A DNA stretch of 32,137 bases from JAQWQB01 sp047636995 (GTDB lineage: Bacteria; Bacteroidota; Bacteroidia; Flavobacteriales_D; Sanyastnellaceae): NCBI GenBank assembly GCA_047636995.1, contig JBLIGQ010000030.1, positions 1 through 32,137 on the forward strand, given 5' to 3'. The notes beneath the pieces are model-generated. The model was not told the DNA's origin. It did no database searches and saw nothing but the letters and a program-made list of their open reading frames with translations. This document shows, in pieces, positions 16,979 through 25,654 of the stretch. Numbering within the stretch: the stretch's first letter is position 1; the number at the start of each line of letters is the position of its first letter. Made by a program: the position numbers and the translations under genes.

Positions 16979-17437
16979 ATGACTATCATTTCTCACTTAT
17001 TTCTAGCCTTGGTCCTGTGCATAAGCTTCGCCGCTTGCAATACTGCTCCAAGAAACATTGAAACAGACATGATTAACATTCCTGGACCAAACGGACCTGA
17101 GAACGTAGATCAACCTGCCATCAAATTTGAAGAAAGTGAGCTTGACTTCGGCACCATTGCTGAAGGAGAGATGGTCAACTATACCTTCAAGTTTGAAAAT
17201 ACAGGCGATGCCCCATTGGTGCTCACAAGCGTTACAAGCCAATGCGGATGTACTGTGATGAAAAACTGGCCTAAGGAACCGCTTGCCGCTGGCGAAGAAG
17301 CAACAATAGACGTAGAATTTAACTCAACTGGCCGCGATGGTCAGCAGAACAAAAAAATAACCGTTGTGGCGAACACCTACCCTGCTAAAACTCAATTGAC
17401 GATTAAAGGCGTAGTAGTTGGACCACAAACTAATTAA
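16979..17437 (+). CDS. DUF1573 lipoprotein
   Basis: A 152-residue secreted lipoprotein with signal LFLALVLCISFAAC (Cys20). The body is a single DUF1573 Ig-like domain: FEESELDFGTIAEGEMVNYT, FKFENTGDAPLVLTSV, SQCGCTVMKNWPKEPLAAGE, VEFNSTGRDGQQNK. The CGC motif is the family hallmark. Its function is unknown; it is very frequent in Bacteroidota, often between nusB and yajC as here, suggesting a conserved envelope role. Confidence 0.92.
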   Translation: MTIISHLFLALVLCISFAACNTAPRNIETDMINIPGPNGPENVDQPAIKFEESELDFGTIAEGEMVNYTFKFENTGDAPLVLTSVTSQCGCTVMKNWPKEPLAAGEEATIDVEFNSTGRDGQQNKKITVVANTYPAKTQLTIKGVVVGPQTN

Positions 17438-17443
17438 TCTAAA

Positions 17444-17773
17444 ATGACATCTACATTCATTATAGCACAAGACGCAGCTCCTGGAGGCGGCGGAATTCAA
17501 ACCATCTTCCTTTTGGGAGGTATGTTCGTGATCATGTACTTTTTCATGATCCGTCCACAAATGAAAAAGCAGAAGGAAGCGAAGAAGTTTCGTGAAGCAC
17601 TTGCAAAAGGAGATAAAGTAGTAACCATTGGAGGAGTCCACGGAAAAATCATGGAGATCTTTGATACCAACGTTCTTATCTCAGTTGAACAAGGGAAAAT
17701 GCGTATTGAGAAATCAGCTCTTTCTGCTACAAGCACAGTGAGTGCTGAAGCAATTCAAGAGGCCTCGAAGTAA
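17444..17773 (+). CDS. yajC: Preprotein translocase subunit YajC
   Basis: A 109-residue accessory factor of the Sec translocon (SecDF-YajC). One N-terminal helix (TIFLLGGMFVIMYFFMIRP) is followed by the conserved RPQMKKQKEAKKFREALAKGDKVVTIGGVHGKI and a short SH3-like domain ending KSALSATSTV. Normal length. It lies six bases after the DUF1573 gene and five before the YbbR-like gene, so surely one transcript. Confidence 0.96.
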   Translation: MTSTFIIAQDAAPGGGGIQTIFLLGGMFVIMYFFMIRPQMKKQKEAKKFREALAKGDKVVTIGGVHGKIMEIFDTNVLISVEQGKMRIEKSALSATSTVSAEAIQEASK

Positions 17774-17778
17774 TTTAA

Positions 17779-18750
17779 ATGTCTACAGGGTCAGACAAAC
17801 TTCAAGAATGGATTGCCAGTAGGTCTAAAAACGACTGGCGAGCACTGTTTGTTTGTATCCTGATTTCAGCTTCCATTTGGGTTTTGCGCTCATTGACGGA
17901 GGATGCGACTGATGTTTTTACAGTACCCGTTGTTTTTGTTGATACCCCTGATGGATTTGATCTCGTCAGTTCCCATGCAGCGGAATTGGATTTAGAGGTA
18001 ACTTCAACGGGGTTTGGCATTTTAGGGCAACGTTACTTCAAACGTGAGAAGCCTCTTGAATTGTCATTGGGTAATCTTCCACGCATTGAAGGCGAACAAG
18101 CCATACCCTCTAAAAGCCTCTTCAATAGAGCACGAAAACTCGTTGGATCTGATCGCGATATCCTGAGCATCCAACCTGATTCACTGTATGTGACTCTGAG
18201 CAAACGCGCCCAAAAGGAAGTGAAGATTATCCATCTTATTGAAGAAAACCTAGATGACGGACAGTTCATCTCAAAACAAAGCGACAACTTCGGTGGGAAA
18301 GTAACGGTTACGGGGCCGCAAAGCTTGTTAGATTCTCTTTTTTCAGTTACAACAGGCAAACTAATTTTAGAAAAAAGTGGAGTATATGATTTGGAACTGC
18401 TCATTCCTCAAGGATTAAAATCCAGTAGTGCAGAACCATTTCAACTCACGGTTGCACTGGACGTCTTGAGCAAAAGAAGTTTTATTTTACCTATAACACT
18501 GTCTGAATCAAACAAAGCGAGAAACATCGTGCTTTATCCGCCTGAGATTACCTTGACGATCATAGGTGGAAATGAAGTGCTCAACTCTTTCACTTCTGAA
18601 CTGTTTTCTGTTGTTCTTGCAAGTGATGATCTGGAAACCCTAGCTTCTACTGGGCAGAACAAAGTTGCAGTGAAGCTTCAGCAAAAAATTGACGGCATGA
18701 AGTCCATAGAGATTGCTCCCGGACGTGTAGAATTTCACATGTCGAGGTAG
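17779..18750 (+). CDS. YbbR-like domain protein (CdaR family)
   Basis: A 323-residue protein with one N-terminal membrane helix (WRALFVCILISASIWVLRSL) and an extracytoplasmic part of repeated YbbR modules of about 80 residues: FTVPVVFVDTPDGFDLV, YVTLSKRAQKEVKI, GKVTVTGPQSLLDSL and FILPITLSESNKARNIVLYPPEITLTIIGG (split here for reading). In Firmicutes such a protein (CdaR) controls diadenylate cyclase; in Bacteroidota the role is not established and no cyclase gene is adjacent here. In many relatives coaE follows this gene; here nhaC does instead. Confidence 0.82.
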   Translation: MSTGSDKLQEWIASRSKNDWRALFVCILISASIWVLRSLTEDATDVFTVPVVFVDTPDGFDLVSSHAAELDLEVTSTGFGILGQRYFKREKPLELSLGNLPRIEGEQAIPSKSLFNRARKLVGSDRDILSIQPDSLYVTLSKRAQKEVKIIHLIEENLDDGQFISKQSDNFGGKVTVTGPQSLLDSLFSVTTGKLILEKSGVYDLELLIPQGLKSSSAEPFQLTVALDVLSKRSFILPITLSESNKARNIVLYPPEITLTIIGGNEVLNSFTSELFSVVLASDDLETLASTGQNKVAVKLQQKIDGMKSIEIAPGRVEFHMSR

Positions 18751-18792
18751 AATTATTAATTGTCGTTACATTAGCGATTCAATTTTTTATTA

Positions 18793-20250
18793 ATGAAGCA
18801 TCCAGTTTGGTCTTTTGTACTTTCTCTTATTCCTATTGTTGTTCTCATTGTCCTTCTTTGGTTTGATGTACTGCTTTTTGGCGAAGACAGCTCGTATGGG
18901 GCAAATCAGATTGCACTATTAACGGCTGGAGCTGTGGCTGCTGTCATTGCTATGGCGAACAAAATCTCTTGGAATAGACTTTATGAGGGCATTGAAGAAA
19001 GCATAGCTTCTGCCATGGGAGCCATATTGATTCTGCTGCTAATTGGAGCTTTAGCGGGAACCTGGCTCATTTCAGGTGTCATCCCTGCCATGATCTACTA
19101 TGGATTAGAGGTGCTTAATCCAACGTCCTTCCTCTTCGCCACCACCATTGTTTGTGCCATTATATCTGTGGCCACAGGAAGTTCTTGGGGAACAATAGGA
19201 ACTGTTGGAGTAGCTTTGATTGGCATTGGAAAAGCCCTCGGTTTACCTGAGGGGTGGATTGCTGGAGCCATTATCTCAGGCGCTTATTTCGGTGATAAGA
19301 TGTCTCCCCTTTCTGACACAACCAACCTCGCCCCTGCCATTGCTGGAACAGATTTGATTACTCACATTCGCCACATGGTTTGGACTACTGGTCCGTCTAT
19401 TCTAATTGCCCTCATCGTTTTCTTGATTGCAGGCTATACCATAGAGGTGACCGAAACGAATGTTTCTGTTGAGACCATGCAACTTGTATTGGCTGAAAAG
19501 TTCAATTTAGGTTGGTGGCTCTTCTTAGTTCCTATCTGCATCATTGTGTTAATTGCACGAAAAGTTGCAGCGGTGCCCGCTCTTTTTTTGGGGACTATCT
19601 TGGGTGGTGTTTTCGCCATTATCTTCCAACCTCAAATTGTTTCTGAGTTAGCCGGAGATGTGGACTCTTTTGCTGAGGCCTCATACAAAACAGTGGTGAA
19701 TGCCATGGCGTTGAATACGAGCATAGAAACAGGCAATGCTAACATTAATGATTTGCTCTCTACAGGCGGTATGTTCGGCATGATGAACACCATTTGGTTA
19801 ATCCTCTGCGCCCTCACCTTTGGAGGTATTATGCAGGCTGCAGGTATGCTTGAAAGATTGACGCGGACTGTTTTGAAACTCGTTTCTTCTGCTGGTTCTC
19901 TAATTGCGGCCACTACAGGCACATGCATTGCGTTCAACATTTTAGCCTCAGATCAATACCTCGCCATTGTTGTTCCTGGTAAAATGTTCTCTCAAGCATA
20001 CCGCGATCAAGGTCTTGCTCCTGAAAACCTTAGTAGAACGTTGGAAGACAGCGGCACGGTAACTTCTGTCCTTATTCCATGGAATACATGCGGCGTTGCC
20101 CAAGCGGGAGTGCTTGGCGTTGCTACTGGCACCTACTGGATTTACTGCATTTTCAACCTCGTTTCTCCTTTAATGACGCTGCTATTTGGCTTTATGGGCT
20201 GGAAGCTCACGAAAAAGGCTGCTGAGATTGGGAGTGATGGGGAGGTTTAG
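18793..20250 (+). CDS. nhaC: Na+/H+ antiporter NhaC
   Basis: A 485-residue polytopic protein (about 11-12 helices) that exports Na+ in exchange for H+. Family signatures: AMGAILILLLIGALAGTW, SVATGSSWGTIGTVGVAL, GAIISGAYFGDKMSPLSDTT (the core ion-site motif) and NILASDQYLAIVVPGKMF, LEDSGTVTSVLIPWNTCG. Length fits NhaC (about 450-490). It follows the ybbR-like gene by 42 bases; TACATTAG at about 18770 is a near match to a -7 box, so it may have its own promoter. With NQR in the same window it forms the second half of a sodium cycle. Confidence 0.95.
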   Translation: MKHPVWSFVLSLIPIVVLIVLLWFDVLLFGEDSSYGANQIALLTAGAVAAVIAMANKISWNRLYEGIEESIASAMGAILILLLIGALAGTWLISGVIPAMIYYGLEVLNPTSFLFATTIVCAIISVATGSSWGTIGTVGVALIGIGKALGLPEGWIAGAIISGAYFGDKMSPLSDTTNLAPAIAGTDLITHIRHMVWTTGPSILIALIVFLIAGYTIEVTETNVSVETMQLVLAEKFNLGWWLFLVPICIIVLIARKVAAVPALFLGTILGGVFAIIFQPQIVSELAGDVDSFAEASYKTVVNAMALNTSIETGNANINDLLSTGGMFGMMNTIWLILCALTFGGIMQAAGMLERLTRTVLKLVSSAGSLIAATTGTCIAFNILASDQYLAIVVPGKMFSQAYRDQGLAPENLSRTLEDSGTVTSVLIPWNTCGVAQAGVLGVATGTYWIYCIFNLVSPLMTLLFGFMGWKLTKKAAEIGSDGEV

Positions 20251-20353
20251 GATGAAGGAGTTCGTCCTTTTAAAAGCTCATATTCTTCCATTCTTCCCAC
20301 GCCACTGACAACAATATCGCAGGCGTTCTGTTTAAGTCTATGGTCGTTTCAAT

Positions 20354-20395
20354 AATCTGGCACGGATGACCGCTTGCGCTCGTCCGTGCCAGATT
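20354..20395. repeat. GC-rich 42-bp palindrome, REP-like
   Basis: A 13-bp perfect arm AATCTGGCACGGA (20354-20366) pairs with TCCGTGCCAGATT (20383-20395). The 16-base centre also pairs (GA with TC, then CG with CG after one C-C mismatch). It lies in the 284-base nhaC-uvrA gap, whose remainder shows only a weak AAGGA/TCCTT hairpin near 20255-20270 and the uvrA promoter. It is GC-rich against AT-rich surroundings and has no T-tract, so it looks more like a dispersed REP/RAYT-type palindrome than a terminator. Copy number cannot be judged from one window. Confidence 0.55.
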
Positions 20396-20493
20396 TCGAA
20401 CTCCATTGAAGTTGAAAGTTCTAATATAAAACAGCCAAATAGAGATGCGTATATTTTTTCGAATGGAAAGAGGCAAGAGGCCATCCCTTTCGT

Positions 20494-20501
20494 TAAATTT
20501 G
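20494..20501 (+). promoter_or_regulatory. -7 element (TAAATTTG) of uvrA
   Basis: An exact TAnnTTTG match 34 bases before the TTG start at 20535, predicting transcription from about 20508. It supports the TTG start because the leader would begin just upstream. Confidence 0.55.
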
Positions 20502-20534
20502 AAACTGCTTTATCCCCACTAAATCATCCGTCAA

Positions 20535-23369
20535 TTGAACAACCAACCGTACGTTCTCGAAGACCAGAAATACATTGAAGTTTCTGGTGCTAGAGAGAAC
20601 AACCTCAAGAATGTAGACATCAAAATACCACGGGAAAAGCTTGTGGTTATTACGGGTATATCTGGATCAGGAAAGTCGTCTTTGGCTTTCGATACAATCT
20701 ATGCCGAAGGGCAGCGCAGGTACATCGAAACGTTTTCTGCATATGCACGCCAGTTTTTGGGTGGATTAGAGCGCCCAGATGTAGAGAAGATTACCGGATT
20801 GAGTCCTGTAATTTCAATCGAACAGAAAACCATTTCGAGGAACCCAAGGTCAACGGTAGGGACCATTACGGAGGTCTATGATTTCCTTCGATTAATTTTC
20901 GCCAGAGCGTCTGAAGCCTTTTCATACAATACGGGTGAAAAGATGATTCGCTATAGTGATGAGCAAATCACAGAGCTCATTTTGGAGCAGATGGACGGCC
21001 AAAAGCTGCTCCTCCTCGCCCCCATGGTCAAAGGAAGAAAAGGACATTACCGCGAACTCTTCGAACAAATAATGAAACAGGGCTACGTAAAAGCCAGAGT
21101 AGATGGTGAGCTGATCGATCTTGAGCCAGGCTTCCGCATTGACCGTTACAAAGTGCACGACATTGAGGCAGTTGTAGATCGGATTAAGGTAGATAAATCA
21201 GATAAGCAGCGGATCTTAAAGTCAGTTCAAACTGCACTTCGTTTAGGCAAAGGACACATGATGGTGTTGCCACATGAAGGGGGCGAAGCAAGGCATTTCA
21301 GTAAGTTCCTAATGTGTCCTACAACCGGCATTTCTTATGCCGAACCAGAACCAAACTTATTTTCTTTTAACAGTCCTTATGGTGCTTGTCCTTCCTGCAA
21401 TGGGTTAGGACAGGTGTCTGAAGTGAATCCCGAAAAGATCATTCCAGATACCTCGAAGAATATTAAACAAGGGGGCATTGCACCAATAAAAGACATGAAA
21501 AGTGGATGGTCGAAGCGACAGATTGAGGCCCTTTTGCTGAAATTTGGCTACACTGAGAAGACGCCCATCAAAGACATGGAAGAGGCGTTTATCAATGAGC
21601 TATTGTATGGCTCTGATGAATTGCTCACCATTGTTCCAGGGAATGGGACGAAATCTTTTAACGTTCAATACGAAGGGATTATCAGCTTAATTGAACGTTC
21701 AGCAAGCGAAAGCGGAAACGTGGCGCTCAAGAGGTGGGCAACCAGCTTTATGAATAAGAAGACGTGTCCGAAATGTGAAGGTACGCGCTTAAAGAAGGAT
21801 TCATTGTACTTCAGAATAGACAATGAAGACATTGCGAAGCTAGCCAACAGAGATATAGTTGATTTAGCCAAATGGTTCGAAGGATTGGAATCTCGCTTGA
21901 ATGAACGCCAGCTTCTTATTCTTACTGAACCTCTAAAAGAAATTCGTGCACGTCTGAGCTTCTTGCTTGATGTGGGCTTGGATTACCTCACCCTAAATAG
22001 AAGCGCGAAAACGCTTTCTGGTGGTGAGGCTCAGCGCATTCGTTTAGCAACCCAAATTGGAAGTAAACTGGTGGGTGTGCTTTACATTTTAGATGAGCCG
22101 AGTATTGGACTGCACCAGCGTGATAACCGCAGGCTTATTGACAGTTTGAAGGCACTGCGAGATGCCGGAAACACCGTCATTGTTGTGGAGCACGACAAAG
22201 ATATGATGCTTGATAGTGATCACCTCATCGATATCGGTCCAGGAGCGGGGATTCACGGAGGATACGTTGTTGCGCAGGGTTCGCCGAAAGAGTATTTGGA
22301 AGGAAATAGCATTACGGCGAAGTATTTAAGCGGTGAAGTGGAAATTCCTGTCCCGAAAAAACGAAGGACCGGAAACAGAAAGAAATTGACACTGACTGGC
22401 GCTTCTGGACACAATTTGAAAGATGTCGACTTGACCATACCGCTTGGGAAATTTGTGTGTGTCTCGGGGGTTTCTGGAAGCGGGAAATCTTCGCTCATTA
22501 ACCAAACCCTCTACCCAGTTCTGCACAACTATTATTACGAAGAGACAAAACGTCCACTCCCCTTCAAAAAAGTCACAGGGCTAGACAACCTTGACAAGGT
22601 GATTGAAATTGACCAAAGCCCCATTGGTAGAACCCCACGTTCGAATCCGGCCACTTATACAGGCATCTTTTCAGAAATAAGAAACCTATTCACCATGTTA
22701 CCTGAATCAAAGGTGCGCGGCTATAAGCCCGGACGTTTTTCGTTCAACGTGCCGGGTGGAAGATGTGAAACGTGCAAAGGAGGTGGTATTCGGGTCATTG
22801 AAATGAATTTTCTACCTGATGTGTATGTAGAATGTGAAACGTGCATGGGCAAGCGCTACAATCGCGAAACCTTGGAAGTACGCTACCGTGCAAAATCAAT
22901 TGCAGATGTATTGGATATGACCATTGAAGAGGCTGTTGAGTTTTTTGAGAACATCCCGAAAATTCAGCGCATGACCCAGACACTTAAGGACGTTGGTTTA
23001 GGATACATCACCCTTGGCCAGCAAAGCACTACCCTTTCTGGGGGCGAAGCGCAACGCGTAAAACTAGCTTCTGAACTGGCGAAAAAAAGCACCGGAAATA
23101 CCTTTTATATCTTAGACGAACCAACAACCGGACTGCATTTCCAGGACGTTCAGATGTTGATTGATGTACTGAACAGACTCGTAGACCAAGGTAACACCGT
23201 GCTTGTGATTGAGCACAACATGGACGTGATCAAAGTTGCTGACCACGTTATAGATGTTGGTCCAGAAGGTGGCACTGGTGGCGGAAAAATAGTTGCTCAG
23301 GGCAAACCTGAAGAGATTGCGAAGGTGAAAGAAAGCTGGACCGGAAAATATTTAAAAGAGGAATTATAG
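20535..23369 (+). CDS. uvrA: Excinuclease ABC subunit UvrA
   Basis: The damage-recognition ATPase of nucleotide excision repair, 944 residues. Two ABC halves: Walker A GISGSGKSSL (41-50) and GVSGSGKSSL in the second half, each with an LSGGEAQR signature and a YILDEPS/YILDEPT Walker B. Cysteine modules are CPSCNGLG (285-288), CPKCEGTRL, and the C-terminal zinc finger CETCKGGG with CETCMGKRY. At the first finger the expected second Cys is Thr (CPTTG, 261-265). The start is TTG (MNNQPYVLEDQKYIEVSGAR); no ATG or GTG precedes the conserved YIEVSGARENNLKN in frame, and the promoter lies just upstream. Apparently monocistronic. Confidence 0.97.
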   Translation: MNNQPYVLEDQKYIEVSGARENNLKNVDIKIPREKLVVITGISGSGKSSLAFDTIYAEGQRRYIETFSAYARQFLGGLERPDVEKITGLSPVISIEQKTISRNPRSTVGTITEVYDFLRLIFARASEAFSYNTGEKMIRYSDEQITELILEQMDGQKLLLLAPMVKGRKGHYRELFEQIMKQGYVKARVDGELIDLEPGFRIDRYKVHDIEAVVDRIKVDKSDKQRILKSVQTALRLGKGHMMVLPHEGGEARHFSKFLMCPTTGISYAEPEPNLFSFNSPYGACPSCNGLGQVSEVNPEKIIPDTSKNIKQGGIAPIKDMKSGWSKRQIEALLLKFGYTEKTPIKDMEEAFINELLYGSDELLTIVPGNGTKSFNVQYEGIISLIERSASESGNVALKRWATSFMNKKTCPKCEGTRLKKDSLYFRIDNEDIAKLANRDIVDLAKWFEGLESRLNERQLLILTEPLKEIRARLSFLLDVGLDYLTLNRSAKTLSGGEAQRIRLATQIGSKLVGVLYILDEPSIGLHQRDNRRLIDSLKALRDAGNTVIVVEHDKDMMLDSDHLIDIGPGAGIHGGYVVAQGSPKEYLEGNSITAKYLSGEVEIPVPKKRRTGNRKKLTLTGASGHNLKDVDLTIPLGKFVCVSGVSGSGKSSLINQTLYPVLHNYYYEETKRPLPFKKVTGLDNLDKVIEIDQSPIGRTPRSNPATYTGIFSEIRNLFTMLPESKVRGYKPGRFSFNVPGGRCETCKGGGIRVIEMNFLPDVYVECETCMGKRYNRETLEVRYRAKSIADVLDMTIEEAVEFFENIPKIQRMTQTLKDVGLGYITLGQQSTTLSGGEAQRVKLASELAKKSTGNTFYILDEPTTGLHFQDVQMLIDVLNRLVDQGNTVLVIEHNMDVIKVADHVIDVGPEGGTGGGKIVAQGKPEEIAKVKESWTGKYLKEEL

Positions 23370-23858
23370 TGGCGAATATTCATGTTTGGACTGTTTTTTG
23401 ATGGAGTTTGGATGTGCAAAAAGGCGAATTGTAAATATGAAGCCCACCACAAACTAAATGATATTCAGTATTTTACGGACCTAAAATAGCGTTGCATACA
23501 CCAAATCACAAGACCCCTTTTATGCTCCTTTTCATACAGCAGCATGAAGTTTTCTGTGAAGATTATGCAACAAATTGAGCCAATTGAAAAAAAAATAGTA
23601 CAATGACTCAGTCAAATACCCAAACTAGTTATAAATATCATTAATTTTATAGCGATTTTAGCAGGTCTTTTGGAACGCACTTTTGTTTTCCATTAATATA
23701 GACTGACTAAATGGAAGATTTGATTGAAGCGAGATACTCATTTGTTGATGAAGCATTACTATACCGCTCGGGACCTTTATCCTTAGCTGTGAATAATAAA
23801 ACGTAATCTAGTCTTCCTCACAGCATAGGACCGAAGGTTCATTGCTATTCAAATAAGC
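23370..23858. other. Gene-free AT-rich gap after uvrA
   Basis: No credible gene in about 490 bases on either strand. It contains an 8-bp inverted repeat GTTGCATA (23491-23498) / TATGCAAC (23564-23571) enclosing ATGCT (23522-23526) / AGCAT (23541-23545), which could fold as a loose hairpin. A 31-codon ORF at 23711-23806 (MEDLIEARYSFVDEALLYRS...) has no recognisable domain and may be a remnant. No tRNA found. Confidence 0.5.
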
Positions 23859-23866
23859 TAATTTCG
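23859..23866 (+). promoter_or_regulatory. Probable -7 element (TAATTTCG) of the cold-shock gene
   Basis: Seven of eight positions agree with TAnnTTTG; it is 43 bases before the TTG start at 23909. A TTG at 23842-23844 lies somewhat too close for a -33 element. Confidence 0.35.
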
Positions 23867-23908
23867 TCTTGAATTCAATTATTAGCAAACTTTAAAAAAA
23901 CATACCCA

Positions 23909-24361
23909 TTGGGAAAATCACAAGAAACGTTTAATAAGAAAGAAAAAGAGAAGAAACGTTTAAAGAAGCGTCAGGACAAGCTAGCGAAACGTGAAGAGCG
24001 TAAAGCGACGCCAAAAAGGTCTGGCATTGAAAATATGATGGCTTATGTCGATGAATATGGAAATGTTTCTGACACGCCACCGGATGCTACAGTCAAGAAA
24101 GTCGTCATCAAAGTTGAAGACATAGAACTTGGTGTTCCAAAGAGAGAAAAAGAAGATGAAGTGAGTCCTATCAGAAATGGAAAAGTTGAATTTTTCAATG
24201 ATGAAAAAGGATTTGGATTCATTAAAGAGAATGAGACAAGTGAGAAATTCTTTGTTCACGTCAGCAGTCTCACTGAAGAAATTGTTGAAGGTAACGCTGT
24301 TTCTTTTGAATTGGAACAAGGCTTGAAAGGACTGAATGCTGTCCGAGTGAAGAAAACTTAA
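23909..24361 (+). CDS. Cold-shock domain protein with lysine-rich N-terminus
   Basis: A 150-residue RNA/ssDNA-binding protein. Residues 1-40 are very basic (KKEKEKKRLKKRQDKLAKRE), a linker carries MMAYVDEYGNVSDTPPD, and residues about 88-150 form a CspA fold: NGKVEFFNDEKGFGFIKE (RNP1-like KGFGFI) and KFFVHVSSL (RNP2-like FFVH). This two-part layout is common in Flavobacteriales. The start is TTG at 23909 (GKSQETFNKKEK is the conserved beginning); no ATG occurs in frame upstream. Expected to act as an RNA chaperone; whether it is cold-induced cannot be seen. Confidence 0.9.
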   Translation: MGKSQETFNKKEKEKKRLKKRQDKLAKREERKATPKRSGIENMMAYVDEYGNVSDTPPDATVKKVVIKVEDIELGVPKREKEDEVSPIRNGKVEFFNDEKGFGFIKENETSEKFFVHVSSLTEEIVEGNAVSFELEQGLKGLNAVRVKKT

Positions 24362-24363
24362 TT

Positions 24364-24386
24364 GGAAATTAGGCAATAGCCTTTCC
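24364..24386 (+). terminator. Possible terminator after the cold-shock gene
   Basis: GGAA(ATT)AGGC-AATA-GCCT(T)TTCC forms an 8-bp interrupted hairpin immediately after the stop codon. It lacks a clean T-run, so the call is weak. Confidence 0.3.
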
Positions 24387-24700
24387 TACTTTAAACAATA
24401 TTAAGGTTCTTCATCACTAATCAGAACGCCTTTTCGTGCGCTCAGATTAATGTGTTCTGGAAACGAATTAAGCAATTTTTTCGCCCTTCCCTGGGATAGG
24501 TGCACCTGTTCTATTGCAAGAGTTTGACTACTATGCCATTGATTTGGATACCAACTACTTATTGGAAAGCGAGATAGAGTTCATTTTGAACGCTGTTTCG
24601 CTTTCTTTGATTTACACTCCAGTGAATGCTCCTACTTATCCCCTTGCTCTGTCAATACACCGCACGGCAAGTAGGCAAAAAAAACTTCTCCAACACCTGC
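24387..24700. other. Non-coding or decayed stretch upstream of a T9SS remnant
   Basis: No intact gene. A 70-codon frame at 24514-24726 beginning with TTG (QEFDYYAIDLDTNYLLESE) shows no known domain. It ends inside the decayed sorting domain in a different frame, so it may be a leftover of the same broken gene or chance. Confidence 0.35.
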
Positions 24701-24911
24701 TATTCGAACCTCAACAGAACCTTTAATCTTGCGGACCAAAGCTACACTAACCTGGTATTTCTAGCTTAAATATATTCAGGTTTATCTCCTGCTGCAATAG
24801 GTCTAAGAAGTTAATTCAACGGTTACTAATTTGGTAATTCCGTCTGAAGATTGGAATACTGGGATTTATGTGCTTCAGGTTGGAGGAGGGAATTACAGAT
24901 TGGTAAAATAG
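24701..24911 (+). pseudogene. Decayed T9SS C-terminal sorting domain
   Basis: Reading across frames recovers a type A T9SS sorting tail. Frame 2 gives YSNLNRTFNLADQSYTNLVF (24701-24760), comparable with the YPNPxxGxFNL opening of such domains, then a stop. Frame 3 from 24771 gives YIQVYLLLQ-stop-V-stop-EVNSTVTNL (compare VxVYxxxGxxV), and then IPSEDWNTGIYVLQVGGG with NYRLVK and a stop at 24909-24911, a near-perfect W..GIY.(V)xV...K ending. Two in-frame stops (24798, 24804) and a frame change show it is broken. The cargo part upstream is not recognisable. The ending is convincing; the opening is inference. Confidence 0.65.
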
Positions 24912-25093
24912 TCACTTTTTGACGGCCATCAAGGCTAGTTTAGCCCCCAATTAGTTCGGAGTGATATTCCTCTTTTTTGATGAAGAGTGGCTACCTTTAT
25001 TCAGATTGCCAAATTCCCTGGGCGAAATACTTTTTTTCTCTGGAGAAGCGGAATCAATGCAACTGTTTCCACAATAAAAAGCACCATGCTAAA

Positions 25094-25564
25094 ATGAACC
25101 AGTCATTAGCTATTCTCTTTGCTTTTTCAATTGCTGCTTTATGCTGCACTGAAAACCCGAATCCCAAAATGGACATTCAAGTTGATGATGAGCAAACCTT
25201 TTGGACCGCTGAAAAAAGTATGCGTCATCTGCAAAACAGAAATGACTCTGCCGCCTGGGACCAGGAGATGCTTCTTACTGACCTAGAACAAACAGTTCTC
25301 CTTGATCTATATTTACGGTTTGAAATTGGTGTTTTCCCCACGCCCAATTGTGATTTGATTGGCGAGGGAAGCTTTAAAGGTGTGGGAATGTTTAATTTAA
25401 CCCAAGGTCAGACCATTTTAATCGCTCATCAAAAAGACAACTCATTAAGATCTCTTCAACTAAATCTTCCAGAATTATCTAGTGACGAAATAGATCAATA
25501 CACAGCTGAGCTTTTAGAGAAAAATGAAATTAGTGCCTTTTTCACTTCCCCAGGGAACATTTGA
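25094..25564 (+). CDS. Small lipoprotein of unknown function
   Basis: From ATG 25094 (MNQSLAILFAFSIAALCCTE) the protein is 156 residues with a lipoprotein signal ending at Cys17/18. The ORF opens earlier at 24977, but only this ATG puts the signal peptide at the N-terminus. The mature part (WTAEKSMRHLQNRNDSAAWD, LIGEGSFKGVGMFNLTQGQT, LNLPELSSDEIDQYTAELL) is acidic and without cysteines apart from one (CDLIGE); I recognise no family. It stands alone between a T9SS remnant and a regulator gene 90 bases downstream. Confidence 0.65.
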   Translation: MNQSLAILFAFSIAALCCTENPNPKMDIQVDDEQTFWTAEKSMRHLQNRNDSAAWDQEMLLTDLEQTVLLDLYLRFEIGVFPTPNCDLIGEGSFKGVGMFNLTQGQTILIAHQKDNSLRSLQLNLPELSSDEIDQYTAELLEKNEISAFFTSPGNI

Positions 25565-25654
25565 GGTTAGTGGATCAAACGCGTTGAAAGTGCATTAAAA
25601 ATGCCACAAGAATAAGATAGATCACCATTCAAAACATCATTACTTCGCTCAAGA

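Noticed and set aside
24514..24726. 70-codon plus-strand ORF with TTG start
   Set aside because: No recognisable domain, and its 3' end overlaps the broken sorting domain in another frame; treated as remnant or chance.
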